A DNA stretch of 29,217 bases. Origin: UMGS1649 sp045637095. GTDB lineage: Bacteria; Bacillota; Clostridia; TANB77; CAG-465. Below are positions 1 to 7,342 of the stretch, in pieces. The stretch covers positions 1-29,217 of the forward strand of contig JAZTYX010000031.1 in assembly GCA_045637095.1 (NCBI GenBank), read 5' to 3'. Position numbers and translations under genes: made by a program. The stretch's first letter is position 1. Each line of letters opens with the position of its first letter. The notes beneath the pieces are model-generated. The model saw nothing but the letters and a program-made list of their open reading frames with translations, did not search any database and had not been told where the DNA came from.

Positions 1-11
1 AAAATATTAAA

Positions 12-440
12 ATGCTATTTGTATATAAAGAAGTGGCAAATATAGATTTTAATGCTATTAGAACTGCTGTGAGTAAATACAAAAAAGTAAATATTTATAT
101 CAAAGAGAGTATAACAAAAGATGTACTAGATAAAATAGAAAATATAAATGACGCTGAAGGATGCGTAATAGAGATAATTAAATATAACAAGAAAGCATTT
201 ATAGATTATGATGTTATATATTACGTAGATGATTATAAGTTAAATTATCCAAGGATGAGAGTAAACAAGAAAGCGTGCATAATAGACCTAGAAACATCTT
301 ATACAGACAAGTTTAATACTAATATAATTTTATTAAATAAAATAGAAAATGAGATAACAGAAATAGATTATTTAAAGGAAAGGTATGGATTATTGCCGAT
401 TGCATGTATGTTAAAATACATAACTCTTGACAAAGCATAG
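12..440 (+). CDS. Unrecognised protein, probably 5'-truncated by the window edge
   Basis: I do not recognise this protein. The first ATG in the window gives 142 residues of mixed alpha/beta character, rich in Ile, Lys, Asn and Tyr, with no signal peptide or membrane segment, so it is probably cytosolic. The frame stays open back to base 3, and the 11 bases before the ATG hold no ribosome binding site, so the real start probably lies outside the window. It ends 45 bases before greA. A TTGACA box close to its stop codon may belong to a greA promoter. No catalytic motif is visible. Coding is supported by the long open frame, by composition matching the neighbours and by the tight spacing to greA. 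Confidence 0.7.
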   Translation: MLFVYKEVANIDFNAIRTAVSKYKKVNIYIKESITKDVLDKIENINDAEGCVIEIIKYNKKAFIDYDVIYYVDDYKLNYPRMRVNKKACIIDLETSYTDKFNTNIILLNKIENEITEIDYLKERYGLLPIACMLKYITLDKA

Positions 441-456
441 TGATTTAAGGTAAACT
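427..456 (+). promoter_or_regulatory. Possible greA promoter
   Basis: TTGACA at 427-432 matches the -35 consensus exactly. TAAACT at 451-456 (18-base spacer) is a weak -10. The box lies inside the 3' end of the upstream gene, so greA could also be expressed by read-through. Confidence 0.35.
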
Positions 457-485
457 ATACCAGGCAAAAATAGGAGGAAAATAAA

Positions 486-962
486 ATGGAAGAAAACAAG
501 GTACTTCTTACACAAGAAGGATATAATAAATTGCAAGAAGAGCTAGCATATCTAAAAGGACCAAAGAAGATGGAAGTAGCTGCAAAAATAAAAGAAGCAA
601 AGGAATTTGGAGATTTATCTGAAAATTCAGAATACGATGAAGCTAAAAATGAACAAGCATTATTAGAAGCTAAAATAGCTGAACTAGAAGTTATGGTTAG
701 AAACGCTGAAATCGTAGACAATATTTCAACTAAAGAAGTTGGTATTGGAACATTAGTTAAACTTTATGACTATGAATTTGAAGAAGAAATAGAATATCAC
801 ATAGTTGGATCTACTGAAATAGATTTAGCAAGTGGTAAAATATCTGTAGAATCACCAGTAGGTAAAGCTTTATTTGGACACAAAAAAGGTGAAGATGTAG
901 ATGTTGAAGTTCCAGATGGAACAATAAAATATAAAATATTAGAAATAAGTAAAAGTATGTAG
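486..962 (+). CDS. greA: Transcription elongation factor GreA
   Basis: GreA binds in the secondary channel of RNA polymerase and stimulates cleavage of the backtracked RNA 3' end, releasing arrested complexes. The 158 residues are the standard family length. Residues 1-75 form the antiparallel coiled coil; its tip carries GDLSENSEY with D43 and E46, matching the acidic tip residues (D41/E44 in E. coli) that position the catalytic Mg2+. Residues 80-158 form the FKBP-like C-terminal domain, including the expected GxGT and SPVGKALFGHK motifs. A strong AGGAGG site at 472-477 fixes the start. It lies 43 bases before lysS, and greA-lysS is a common pairing in Firmicutes. A hairpin covers the stop codon. 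Confidence 0.97.
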   Translation: MEENKVLLTQEGYNKLQEELAYLKGPKKMEVAAKIKEAKEFGDLSENSEYDEAKNEQALLEAKIAELEVMVRNAEIVDNISTKEVGIGTLVKLYDYEFEEEIEYHIVGSTEIDLASGKISVESPVGKALFGHKKGEDVDVEVPDGTIKYKILEISKSM

Positions 963-977
963 CGAACCGCTACATAC
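955..977 (+). other. Perfect 10-bp hairpin across the greA stop codon
   Basis: GTATGTAGCG (955-964) and CGCTACATAC (968-977) form a perfect stem with a 3-base loop. No U-tract follows, so it is not a standard terminator. It may protect the greA 3' end or reduce transcription into lysS. Confidence 0.6.
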
Positions 978-1005
978 TGCTTAGCATATTAAGGAGGGTA
1001 AAAAG

Positions 1006-2514
1006 ATGCAAGAAGAAAATGTAAATGAGTCTTTACAAACAGAAGAAGACATCGATAAGTTAGTTCAAGTTAGAATGGACAAGTTAAAGGAGTTAACTGA
1101 AAAAGGTAAAAATCCTTTCGAAGTAACTAAATATGAAAGAACACATACAAGCAAAGACGTTAAAGAAAATTTCGATGAATTAAACGAAAAAGATGTAGTC
1201 GTTGCTGGTAGAATAATGGGAAAGAGAATAATGGGAAAAGCTTCTTTTTGCCATATTCAAGATATGTATGGAAGACTACAAAGCTATGTTAGCATAAATG
1301 ATTTAGGCGAAGAAGCTTATGCTGAATTTAAGACATATGATATCGGAGATATTATAGGTATTAAAGGATTTGTATTTAAAACAAAAACAGAGGAAATCTC
1401 TATTCACGCAAAAGAAATTAAGCTTTTAACTAAGTCTTTAAGACCATTACCAGAAAAATACCATGGATTAAAAGATGTTGATTTAAGATATAGACAAAGA
1501 TATGTAGATATGATAATGAATCCAGAAGTTAAGGATACATTCATAACTAGAAGCGCTATAATTAAAGAATTAAGAAGAATATTAGATGAAAAGGGATATC
1601 TTGAAGTTGAAACTCCAATACTTACTACAGTAGCTACTGGAGACGCTGCAAGACCATTCGTAACACATCACAATACATTAAATCTAGATATGTATTTAAG
1701 AATAGCTCCAGAATTAAACTTAAAGAGAATAATTGCTGGTGGTATTGAAAAAGTATATGAAATTGGTAGAAACTTTAGAAATGAAGGAATGGACATCAAA
1801 CACAATCCAGAGTTTACTAACATAGAATTATATGCTGCATATGAAGACTATAACGATATGATGGATATTGCAGAAGAAATAATCTCTACAATAGCTAGAA
1901 ACGTTCTAGGAACAATGCAAATTAACTATCAAGGAACAGACATAGATTTAACACCAGGTTGGAAGAGACTTCCTATGATAGAAGCTATCAAAAACGAAAC
2001 AGGAATAGACTTTAATACAATTAAAACAGATAGCGAAGCACAAGCTCTAGCTAAGGAAAAAGGTCTTGAAGTTGATCCTATAAAGAATACAAGAGGACAC
2101 ATTATAAATATGTTCTTTGAAGAATTTGTAGAAGATACTTTAATTCAACCAACATTTATAATAGACTATCCAGTAGAAGTTTCACCTTTAACAAAGAGAA
2201 AACCATCAGATCCTACACTTGTTGAAAGATTTGAATTATTCATTGGTGGACGTGAATATGGTAACGCATACTCAGAATTAAACGATCCAATAGACCAATA
2301 TGAAAGATTTGTAAAACAAGCAGAAGCAAAAGCATTAGGTGATGAAGAAGCTGGTGGAATGGATGAAGATTTCGTTAACTGTCTAGAAATAGGTTTACCA
2401 CCAACAGGTGGTCTAGGAATTGGATTAGATAGACTTATTATGCTACTTACAAATAGTTACTCAATAAGAGATATCTTATTCTTCCCAACAATGAAGCCTT
2501 TAAATAAAGATTAA
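1006..2514 (+). CDS. lysS: Lysyl-tRNA synthetase, class II
   Basis: LysRS charges tRNA-Lys with lysine using ATP, in the cytosol. The 502 residues are normal for the bacterial class II enzyme. The N-terminal part (about 60-160) is the OB-fold anticodon-binding domain. The catalytic core shows motif 2 around residues 255-275 (RNFRNEGMDIKHNPEFT, with the ATP-contacting Arg) and motif 3 near 467-476 (GGLGIGLDRL). The LRYRQRYVD segment before the core is typical of LysS. An AAGGAGG site at 991-997 sets the ATG. It is probably co-transcribed with greA and ends at a strong intrinsic terminator. Nothing unusual was seen. Confidence 0.98.
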   Translation: MQEENVNESLQTEEDIDKLVQVRMDKLKELTEKGKNPFEVTKYERTHTSKDVKENFDELNEKDVVVAGRIMGKRIMGKASFCHIQDMYGRLQSYVSINDLGEEAYAEFKTYDIGDIIGIKGFVFKTKTEEISIHAKEIKLLTKSLRPLPEKYHGLKDVDLRYRQRYVDMIMNPEVKDTFITRSAIIKELRRILDEKGYLEVETPILTTVATGDAARPFVTHHNTLNLDMYLRIAPELNLKRIIAGGIEKVYEIGRNFRNEGMDIKHNPEFTNIELYAAYEDYNDMMDIAEEIISTIARNVLGTMQINYQGTDIDLTPGWKRLPMIEAIKNETGIDFNTIKTDSEAQALAKEKGLEVDPIKNTRGHIINMFFEEFVEDTLIQPTFIIDYPVEVSPLTKRKPSDPTLVERFELFIGGREYGNAYSELNDPIDQYERFVKQAEAKALGDEEAGGMDEDFVNCLEIGLPPTGGLGIGLDRLIMLLTNSYSIRDILFFPTMKPLNKD

Positions 2515-2520
2515 TAATAT

Positions 2521-2561
2521 AATAAACATTCTAATAATTGTTGTTAGGATGTTTATTTTTT
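2521..2561 (+). terminator. Rho-independent terminator after lysS
   Basis: Stem 2521-2534 pairs with 2544-2557 (14 bp, one G-U), with a 9-base loop, and is followed by a run of T to 2561. Confidence 0.9.
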
Positions 2562-2563
2562 GC

Positions 2564-2592
2564 TTGCAAATAAATAATATATGTAATAATAT
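2564..2592 (+). promoter_or_regulatory. Promoter for the 127-residue membrane protein
   Basis: TTGCAA (2564-2569), 17-base spacer, TAATAT (2587-2592). The -10 region reads TATGTAATAATATAGAT, almost identical to the regions before the genes at 25000, 21113 and 29179. Confidence 0.5.
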
Positions 2593-2625
2593 AGATATAT
2601 AAATTAGTTAAGGAGAGAAAAACAT

Positions 2626-3009
2626 ATGAAAAAGAAAGAAACTAAAAAGATGAATCCGATATGGGTAATATTAGTATTTGTTGTACTTGCAATTGTTGTG
2701 ATATACAAAATAAATATAACAAACAAAAGCAATACGTATAAATTAGAAGAAATATATCAAGCTCATAGTAAAGATGTAGATTCTGCTACTCAAGAATTAT
2801 TAAATCATCCGGGCTTTTCTGGATTAAGCAAAGCTAAACAAGTTACAGATATGGGTAAATTGCTTGCTATATACGAACAAACAGGTGTAATAACAAACGT
2901 GTTCTACTCAGGAGATGACTATATGTATACATTTACATATAATTTAGAACCAATATCTGGAGCACTTGGCGGAGTTTCATTAAAAGAATGGAATCCATTC
3001 ATGAACTAA
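2626..3009 (+). CDS. Small membrane-anchored protein of unknown function
   Basis: A 127-residue protein that I do not recognise. A basic N-terminus (MKKKETKKMN) precedes one hydrophobic segment at about residues 12-29, followed by a polar domain of about 95 residues with no cysteine. The positive-inside rule places the C-terminal domain outside the cell. The hydrophobic segment has no lipobox and lacks the G|ISLIVL motif of the prepilin-like proteins elsewhere in the window. An AGGAGAG site at 2611-2617 supports the ATG. It stands alone between the lysS terminator and a bidirectional terminator. Its promoter core resembles that of several surface-protein genes in this window, which suggests shared expression. 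Confidence 0.85.
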   Translation: MKKKETKKMNPIWVILVFVVLAIVVIYKINITNKSNTYKLEEIYQAHSKDVDSATQELLNHPGFSGLSKAKQVTDMGKLLAIYEQTGVITNVFYSGDDYMYTFTYNLEPISGALGGVSLKEWNPFMN

Positions 3010-3040
3010 TTAATTAACATTAATGTAATTAGATAAAAGA

Positions 3041-3078
3041 AGAACTTATGACTAATTTGTCATAAGTTCTATTATTTT
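3041..3078. terminator. Bidirectional terminator between convergent genes
   Basis: A perfect 12-bp stem, AGAACTTATGAC (3041-3052) with its complement at 3059-3070, and a 6-base loop. T-rich tails lie on both sides (ATTATTTT on +, TCTTTTATC on -). It overlaps the stop codon of the - strand gene and serves both convergent genes. Confidence 0.85.
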
Positions 3079-3570
3079 ACCATATAAATCATCAGCATTT
3101 TCTTTCCAGTTATTAGAGATGTTTTTAGCTGTTTCTTTGTCGCCGGCATAAATAGTTAAGTTGATTAATTCATCATTATCGTCTTTAATATAACAACTAA
3201 CTTTGTATTCATCTTCTTTAATTGGAAGAATCATAGTATCTATTTCATAATTTTGTTTGTAATCTTCAAAAGAATTTTTCAAAATATTTTTAATATTTAA
3301 TAAATTAATACCCGGAACTAATTCAAGAAGTTCTCCTAAAATCTCTTCTCCGGCAGGTGAAAGGGAATAGAAAGTTCTGGCACCATCAAATGTTTCATCT
3401 AGATAGCCGCTGTTTCTTAATGAGTCTATAAACATACATACATCTATATATGTAATATCTTCAAATTCGGAACATAGATTAGAAATTTGTTCTGCAGAAA
3501 GTTCATGACCTGCTTCTCTTAAAAGAAGAAGAACAAGCAGTCTTTTATCAAAAATATCAGTGTTTTGCAT
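3052..3570 (-). CDS. DUF4364 family protein (winged-helix regulator-like)
   Basis: The sequence resembles the DUF4364 family of Clostridia: an N-terminal FDKRLLVLLLLREAGHELSAEQI segment, a helix-turn-helix-like region ending in SLRNSGYLDE, then TFYSLSPAGEEIL, as in PadR/MarR-type winged helices. The rest (residues 85-172) is an alpha/beta domain of unknown role. DNA binding is an inference from the fold. A GTG at 3579 would add three residues, but the AAGGGG site sits eight bases before the ATG at 3570, so I take 3570 (172 residues). It is divergent from cmk, with -10 elements that seem to overlap, so the two promoters may compete or be co-regulated. Confidence 0.8.
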   Translation of the reverse strand: MQNTDIFDKRLLVLLLLREAGHELSAEQISNLCSEFEDITYIDVCMFIDSLRNSGYLDETFDGARTFYSLSPAGEEILGELLELVPGINLLNIKNILKNSFEDYKQNYEIDTMILPIKEDEYKVSCYIKDDNDELINLTIYAGDKETAKNISNNWKENADDLYGKIIELMTN

Positions 3571-3582
3571 ACGATGCACCCC

Positions 3583-3611
3583 TTTACTTTAACCCAAATA
3601 TATGATAACAT
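3583..3611 (+). promoter_or_regulatory. cmk promoter, overlapping a divergent promoter
   Basis: TTTACT (3583-3588), 17 bases, TAACAT (3606-3611) with an extended TGA. On the - strand, TATCAT (bases 3602-3607 read in reverse) with an extended TGT could be the -10 of the DUF4364 gene. The two -10 elements share bases 3606-3607. The flanking CACCCCTTTA / TAAAGGGGTG inverted repeat (3577-3586 and 3627-3636) is largely the two ribosome binding sites. Confidence 0.45.
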
Positions 3612-3644
3612 ATTTCGAGATAAAAATAAAGGGGTGTAACAAAG

Positions 3645-4316
3645 ATGGGATATAAAATTACCATAGATGGACCAGCTGGTACAGGTAAAGGAACACTAGC
3701 AAAAAGCTTATCAAAAATATTAAATATAGTAAATGTAGATTCTGGATCGTTATATAGAACTTTAGGGTTATATGCAATAAGAACTGGATTAGAACCAACA
3801 AATATGGAAGAGCTAGAAAAAACATTAGAAAAAATAGATATAGAATTAAAAGAAGTTGATGGCAAATTACAACCACATTTAGATGGAGAAAATGTTGCAG
3901 GATACATCAGAACAGAGGACGTAGCAAAAGTAACGTCTAAGTTTGCGAGTATTAAAATGGTACGTGAATATATGGCAGAAAGACAAAGAAGACTTGCTAA
4001 AGATAGAAATATTGTAATAGAAGGAAGAGACTTAGGTAGCTCTGTATTTCCAGATGCGGAACTTAAAATCTTCTTAAATGCTGATGTTAAAGAAAGAGCT
4101 AATAGAAGATATAAACAATTACTAGAAAAAGGTGAAAACATAACTTTTGAAAAAGCTTTAGAAATGATACAAACAAGAGATCATGCAGATAGCACAAGAG
4201 AAGTATCACCATTAATAAAAACAGAAGATATGGAAGAAATAGATTCAACAAACCTGTCTATAGATCAAGTTGTTGAAAGGGCAATTGAATTAGTAAAAAT
4301 GAAAGGATTAATATAA
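3645..4316 (+). CDS. cmk: Cytidylate kinase
   Basis: Cmk phosphorylates CMP and dCMP with ATP, feeding pyrimidine nucleotide pools and CDP-linked lipid synthesis. The 223 residues are the usual length. The P-loop GPAGTGKGT is at residues 9-17. The substrate-binding DSGSLYR is at 32-38. GRDLGSSVFPDAELKIFL followed by ERANRRY gives the NMP-binding and lid regions, and RDHADSTREVSPL is the typical C-terminal motif. The ribosome binding site is AAAGGGGTG at 3628-3636. plsC starts one base after the stop codon, so the two are translationally coupled. cmk-plsC adjacency is common in Firmicutes. Confidence 0.97.
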   Translation: MGYKITIDGPAGTGKGTLAKSLSKILNIVNVDSGSLYRTLGLYAIRTGLEPTNMEELEKTLEKIDIELKEVDGKLQPHLDGENVAGYIRTEDVAKVTSKFASIKMVREYMAERQRRLAKDRNIVIEGRDLGSSVFPDAELKIFLNADVKERANRRYKQLLEKGENITFEKALEMIQTRDHADSTREVSPLIKTEDMEEIDSTNLSIDQVVERAIELVKMKGLI

Positions 4317-4317
4317 C

Positions 4318-4902
4318 ATGAATTTAAGAGGATTGTTAGATTTTGTTCTATGCAAAACATTTTTTAGAGTTAAATTTGAAGGTAGAGAAAACGTAGATTT
4401 CTCTAAAAGATATGTATTTGTAGCAAATCATGTAAGCGCAATAGATGCAATGTTGATTTATACAGATATACAAGATTTAGGTATAATGGCAAAAGCTGAA
4501 CTTTTTAAGAATAAATTATTTGCGAAAGTTTTAAGTTCACAAGGAGTGTTCCCAATAGAAAGAGGGAAGAAAGATTTTGGCCATGTATATCACGCAGTAA
4601 AAATAATAACTAAACATGATAAAAACCTTTTAATTTTCCCTGAGGGGACTCGTAAAGCTAAAAGTAAAGGCGTTAAACCAAAACATGGTGCTGTATATAT
4701 AGCAGCTACTGCGGATGTTCAAATAGTGCCTATGCATATTACAGAAAAAATAAGATTATTTAGAAAAATAAGAATAGTATATGGCAAACCAATAGACTTA
4801 AAAGTAGACAAAGAAAATATAAAAGATAAAAAACTTCTTGCTGAAGAAACAGAAAGAATAATGGATATTGTATATAGTATGGGTGATGAAAATGGTAGAT
4901 AA
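4318..4902 (+). CDS. plsC: 1-acyl-sn-glycerol-3-phosphate acyltransferase
   Basis: PlsC transfers an acyl chain to the sn-2 position of lysophosphatidic acid, giving phosphatidic acid at the membrane. The 194 residues fit the short Firmicute form. The catalytic HX4D motif is NHVSAID (H38, D43). The substrate-binding blocks are FPIERGK (78-84) and FPEGTR (107-112), with a later VPMHI block. The N-terminal helix is only moderately hydrophobic, so the protein is probably peripheral. It follows cmk by one base and its end overlaps the next gene, giving a tight three-gene run. Confidence 0.94.
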   Translation: MNLRGLLDFVLCKTFFRVKFEGRENVDFSKRYVFVANHVSAIDAMLIYTDIQDLGIMAKAELFKNKLFAKVLSSQGVFPIERGKKDFGHVYHAVKIITKHDKNLLIFPEGTRKAKSKGVKPKHGAVYIAATADVQIVPMHITEKIRLFRKIRIVYGKPIDLKVDKENIKDKKLLAEETERIMDIVYSMGDENGR

Positions 4903-5482
4903 CAACAAGATAGAACAAATTAGAATAAAAGCAAGAGAAAATCATGTGCCAATATTACAAGATGCTTCGTTAGAGTTTATAGAACTTATGTTGGAGCTTG
5001 CAAAACCAAAAACAATATTAGAAGTTGGTACTGCTGTTGGATATTCTGCGTTATGTTTTTCAAGACATTTACAAGATGGCGGCAAAATAGTTACTATGGA
5101 ATTAAATGAGGAAATGGTAAAAATTGCTAGAGAAAATATAAAAGATAATGGAATGGAAGATGTAATAGAGGTTGTACATGGTGATGCATATGAACATATG
5201 AAAACTTTAGACGAGAAGTTTGATGTTGTATTTATAGATGCGGCAAAAGGCCAATATATGAAATACCTGGAAGAAGCTATGAGATTAACTCATTCGGGTT
5301 CTGTAATAATAGCAGATAATGTTTTATTCAAAGGAAGAGTCTTAGGAGACTATAACGAACATAAGCATAGAACTGCTGTAAATAGACTAAGAGAATATCT
5401 AAAAACAATAAAGGAAGATGAAAGATTAGAATCTAGTTTAGTAGATATTGGAGATGGAATAGCTATTTCTGTAGTTAAGTAA
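4892..5482 (+). CDS. trmR: SAM-dependent O-methyltransferase, probable tRNA 5-hydroxyuridine methyltransferase TrmR
   Basis: A class I methyltransferase of the O-methyltransferase family 3 type (YrrM/TrmR, CCoAOMT-like). TrmR makes 5-methoxyuridine at the tRNA wobble position; assignment to this role rests on overall resemblance. The SAM-binding motif LEVGTAVGY is at residues 43-51, ME at 70-71 follows strand 2, and GDA at 98-100 is next. The metal-binding set is D117 (FIDAAKGQY) with D143-N144 (IIADN). The frame opens at a TTG at 4868 inside plsC, but the overlap and the GGGTGAT sequence favour ATG 4892 (196 residues) or ATG 4886. It overlaps plsC by 11 bases, so it is translationally coupled. 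Confidence 0.8.
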   Translation: MVDNNKIEQIRIKARENHVPILQDASLEFIELMLELAKPKTILEVGTAVGYSALCFSRHLQDGGKIVTMELNEEMVKIARENIKDNGMEDVIEVVHGDAYEHMKTLDEKFDVVFIDAAKGQYMKYLEEAMRLTHSGSVIIADNVLFKGRVLGDYNEHKHRTAVNRLREYLKTIKEDERLESSLVDIGDGIAISVVK

Positions 5483-5495
5483 CAAAGAATAATAT

Positions 5496-5523
5496 TAGAC
5501 ATATAATACACTGAAAGTATAAA
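5496..5523 (+). promoter_or_regulatory. Promoter of the patatin-like gene
   Basis: TAGACA (5496-5501), 16-base spacer, TATAAA (5518-5523). Both boxes match consensus at five of six bases. No clear terminator separates it from the upstream methyltransferase gene. Confidence 0.5.
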
Positions 5524-5541
5524 ACTGGAGGTGTATTTTTT

Positions 5542-6468
5542 ATGGGTATTGGGCTTGCATTATCTGGTGGGGGTGCTAAAGGCATAGCACATATTGGAGT
5601 GTTAGAGGCATTAAAAGATTATGGTATAAATGTAGATTATATTGCAGGAACAAGTAGTGGAAGTTTGATAGCAAGTCTTTATGCGGCAGGATATACGCCG
5701 AATGAAATGCTTAAAATAATAAATAGATACAAAGATGGTATAATAGATATCGACAAAGGTATAGGATTAAAATTGTTTAGTTCTATGATTAAGAAAAGAG
5801 TGAGTATAAAAGGTTTTGTAAAAGGCATAAAACTAGAAAGAATGATAGAATATGTATTAAACGAAAAGGGTATAGAAGATATATCAGAATTAACATTTCC
5901 AATTGCAATTCCTACGGTAAACCTTAAAACTGGTGAGATAACGTACTTTTCTAATGTAGATATAGATAAGAATAATGCAGAACAAGATACTAGATGGTGC
6001 TTAATAGAAGAAAACACAAATTATGAAGATGAGCCTAAATATATAAAAGGTGGAAATCTTGCAAGCATAATAAGAGCAAGTTGTAGTGTGCCAGGAATAT
6101 TTGTTCCAAAAAGAATAAATGATGAAATATATATAGATGGTGGAGTAAGAGTAAACTCGCCTATAGACGTACTAAGAAAAATGGGTGCAGACAAAATAAT
6201 TGTCGTTACATTTAATTGTAATAAAGGGAACTATATGGGAATAGAGAATGTAATGGGAATATCTTCACAAGCGTTTAATATAATGTCTCATGAATCAAAC
6301 AAAGATAAAGTGGAGCTTGCAGATGTGAATATTAAATTGTGTTTAAATAATGTATCTTTATTGGATTTTTCTAATGCAACAAATTTAGCCCATAGGGGAT
6401 ATAATATAATAGCAAACAATATAGATAGAATAAAAAAGAGTTTAGATATAAAAGAAGAACAAGGATAA
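5542..6468 (+). CDS. Patatin-like phospholipase (RssA/YchK-like)
   Basis: A patatin-family serine hydrolase expected to cleave acyl esters of lipids; the substrate is unknown. All catalytic elements are visible: oxyanion hole GGGAKG at residues 9-14, nucleophile elbow GTSSG with S38, and the dyad Asp in DGG at D199. The 308 residues match small bacterial patatins of the RssA type. There is no signal peptide, so it is probably cytosolic and acts at the inner membrane face. Gly and Cys around RASCSVPGIFVP are typical of the family. The start is fixed by CTGGAGGTG at 5525-5533. It has its own promoter after a lipid gene (plsC) and the methyltransferase, which suggests, but does not prove, a membrane-lipid turnover role. 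Confidence 0.9.
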   Translation: MGIGLALSGGGAKGIAHIGVLEALKDYGINVDYIAGTSSGSLIASLYAAGYTPNEMLKIINRYKDGIIDIDKGIGLKLFSSMIKKRVSIKGFVKGIKLERMIEYVLNEKGIEDISELTFPIAIPTVNLKTGEITYFSNVDIDKNNAEQDTRWCLIEENTNYEDEPKYIKGGNLASIIRASCSVPGIFVPKRINDEIYIDGGVRVNSPIDVLRKMGADKIIVVTFNCNKGNYMGIENVMGISSQAFNIMSHESNKDKVELADVNIKLCLNNVSLLDFSNATNLAHRGYNIIANNIDRIKKSLDIKEEQG

Positions 6469-6497
6469 TTAGAAGTTGCCTTGTTCTTTAATTTGTT
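6455..6497. terminator. Probable terminator between convergent genes
   Basis: AAGAACAAGG (6455-6464) pairs with CCTTGTTCTT (6479-6488) around a 14-base loop, followed by TAATTTGTT. It overlaps the end of the patatin gene and precedes the end of the convergent gene. Confidence 0.55.
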
Positions 6498-6520
6498 ATA
6501 TTTAAATTTAGTTCTTGCTA

Positions 6521-7183
6521 TTATACAAAATAAAATAATACTGCGAAAAAGTGGCATATTGATCCACCTAGTACAAATAAATGGAATACTGAATGAAAAT
6601 ATTTTACCTTCTTAAATACATAAAATATTACACCTGCTGTATAAGATATACCGCCAGCTAATAGGAAGTATAATGTAGACATTGCTTCTGCTAGTTTTAA
6701 TGTAGCTATTAAGTCTTTCATAAGGAATAATACGCTCCAACCCATAGAAACATATAAAATTATATGTAATATTTTAAGCTTTTTTGGAAAGCATGCATAA
6801 AGTACAATTCCAAGTATTGCAGCAAGCCATATTAAAGTTATTAATAGTGCAGATTTCCATCCAAGTGAACGCATTGCACTAAAACACATTGGTGTAAATG
6901 TTCCTGCAATTAGTAAATATATAGAGCAGTGATCTAATACTTTAAATACTTTTTTTGCAGTTTCGTTTGTTAATGAGTGGTATAGTGTAGATATTGTATA
7001 AAGAACAATTAATGATGCTCCATATATACAAACACCAACTACATCTAATGCATCTCCATTTATTGCAGCGAATACTATTAAAAGCACAAGTGCGGCGATT
7101 CCTAAAAGTGCACCAACACCATGTGAAACTGAACTAAAAATTTCTTCTCCTAATGTATAGCCACATATGTTTTTCTTAGCCAT
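6521..7183 (-). CDS. trhA: Hemolysin III / TrhA family membrane protein (PAQR superfamily)
   Basis: A seven-helix integral membrane protein of the HlyIII/PAQR superfamily. Despite the name, bacterial members are linked mainly to membrane homeostasis; haemolysis is not established here. The metal-site residues of the superfamily are visible: SVSHGVG near residue 20, STLYHSL, DHCSIYLLIAGTFTP, and the C-terminal pair in FHSVFHLFVLGGSICHFF. The frame could start at 7216, but TTGGAGG lies seven bases before the ATG at 7183, so I choose 7183 (220 residues, normal for the family). It is a single gene on the - strand, divergent from hisS. Confidence 0.9.
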   Translation of the reverse strand: MAKKNICGYTLGEEIFSSVSHGVGALLGIAALVLLIVFAAINGDALDVVGVCIYGASLIVLYTISTLYHSLTNETAKKVFKVLDHCSIYLLIAGTFTPMCFSAMRSLGWKSALLITLIWLAAILGIVLYACFPKKLKILHIILYVSMGWSVLFLMKDLIATLKLAEAMSTLYFLLAGGISYTAGVIFYVFKKVKYFHSVFHLFVLGGSICHFFAVLFYFV

Positions 7184-7204
7184 TTTAATCCTCCAAGTGT
7201 ATAT

Positions 7205-7210
7205 ATTGTA
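7205..7210 (-). promoter_or_regulatory. Extended -10 of the hemolysin III gene
   Basis: Read on the - strand, TGG-TACAAT gives an extended -10 about 22 bases before the start codon. No good -35 is seen, which fits an extended -10 promoter. Confidence 0.45.
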
Positions 7211-7282
7211 CCACAATAGAAGTAAAAATACATTAAAAAGTATAAAATAACCACATTATCACATAAAAAATGTTTACATAAA

Positions 7283-7311
7283 TTGAAATAAAAAAATATA
7301 TATGTTAAAAT
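7283..7311 (+). promoter_or_regulatory. hisS promoter
   Basis: TTGAAA (7283-7288), 17-base spacer, TGT-TAAAAT (-10 at 7306-7311), an extended -10 promoter. No T-box is present here, unlike thrS; the leader is only about 25 bases. Confidence 0.6.
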
Positions 7312-7342
7312 ATATATGTTGAAACAAACGAGGAGAAATAAA

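Noticed and set aside
3584..4141. 185-codon open frame antisense to cmk
   Set aside because: It is fully opposite a well-supported gene and has a low-complexity Ser/Leu/Phe-rich translation.
5505..5541. AATACAC / GTGTATT with a T-run as a terminator or a ribosome-site-hiding hairpin before the patatin gene
   Set aside because: The stem is only 7 bp with a 19-base loop, and the left arm lies inside the predicted promoter, so it would not be in that mRNA.
7283..7342. Possible T-box leader for hisS
   Set aside because: The leader after the promoter is only about 30 bases and has no T-box sequence or stem I.
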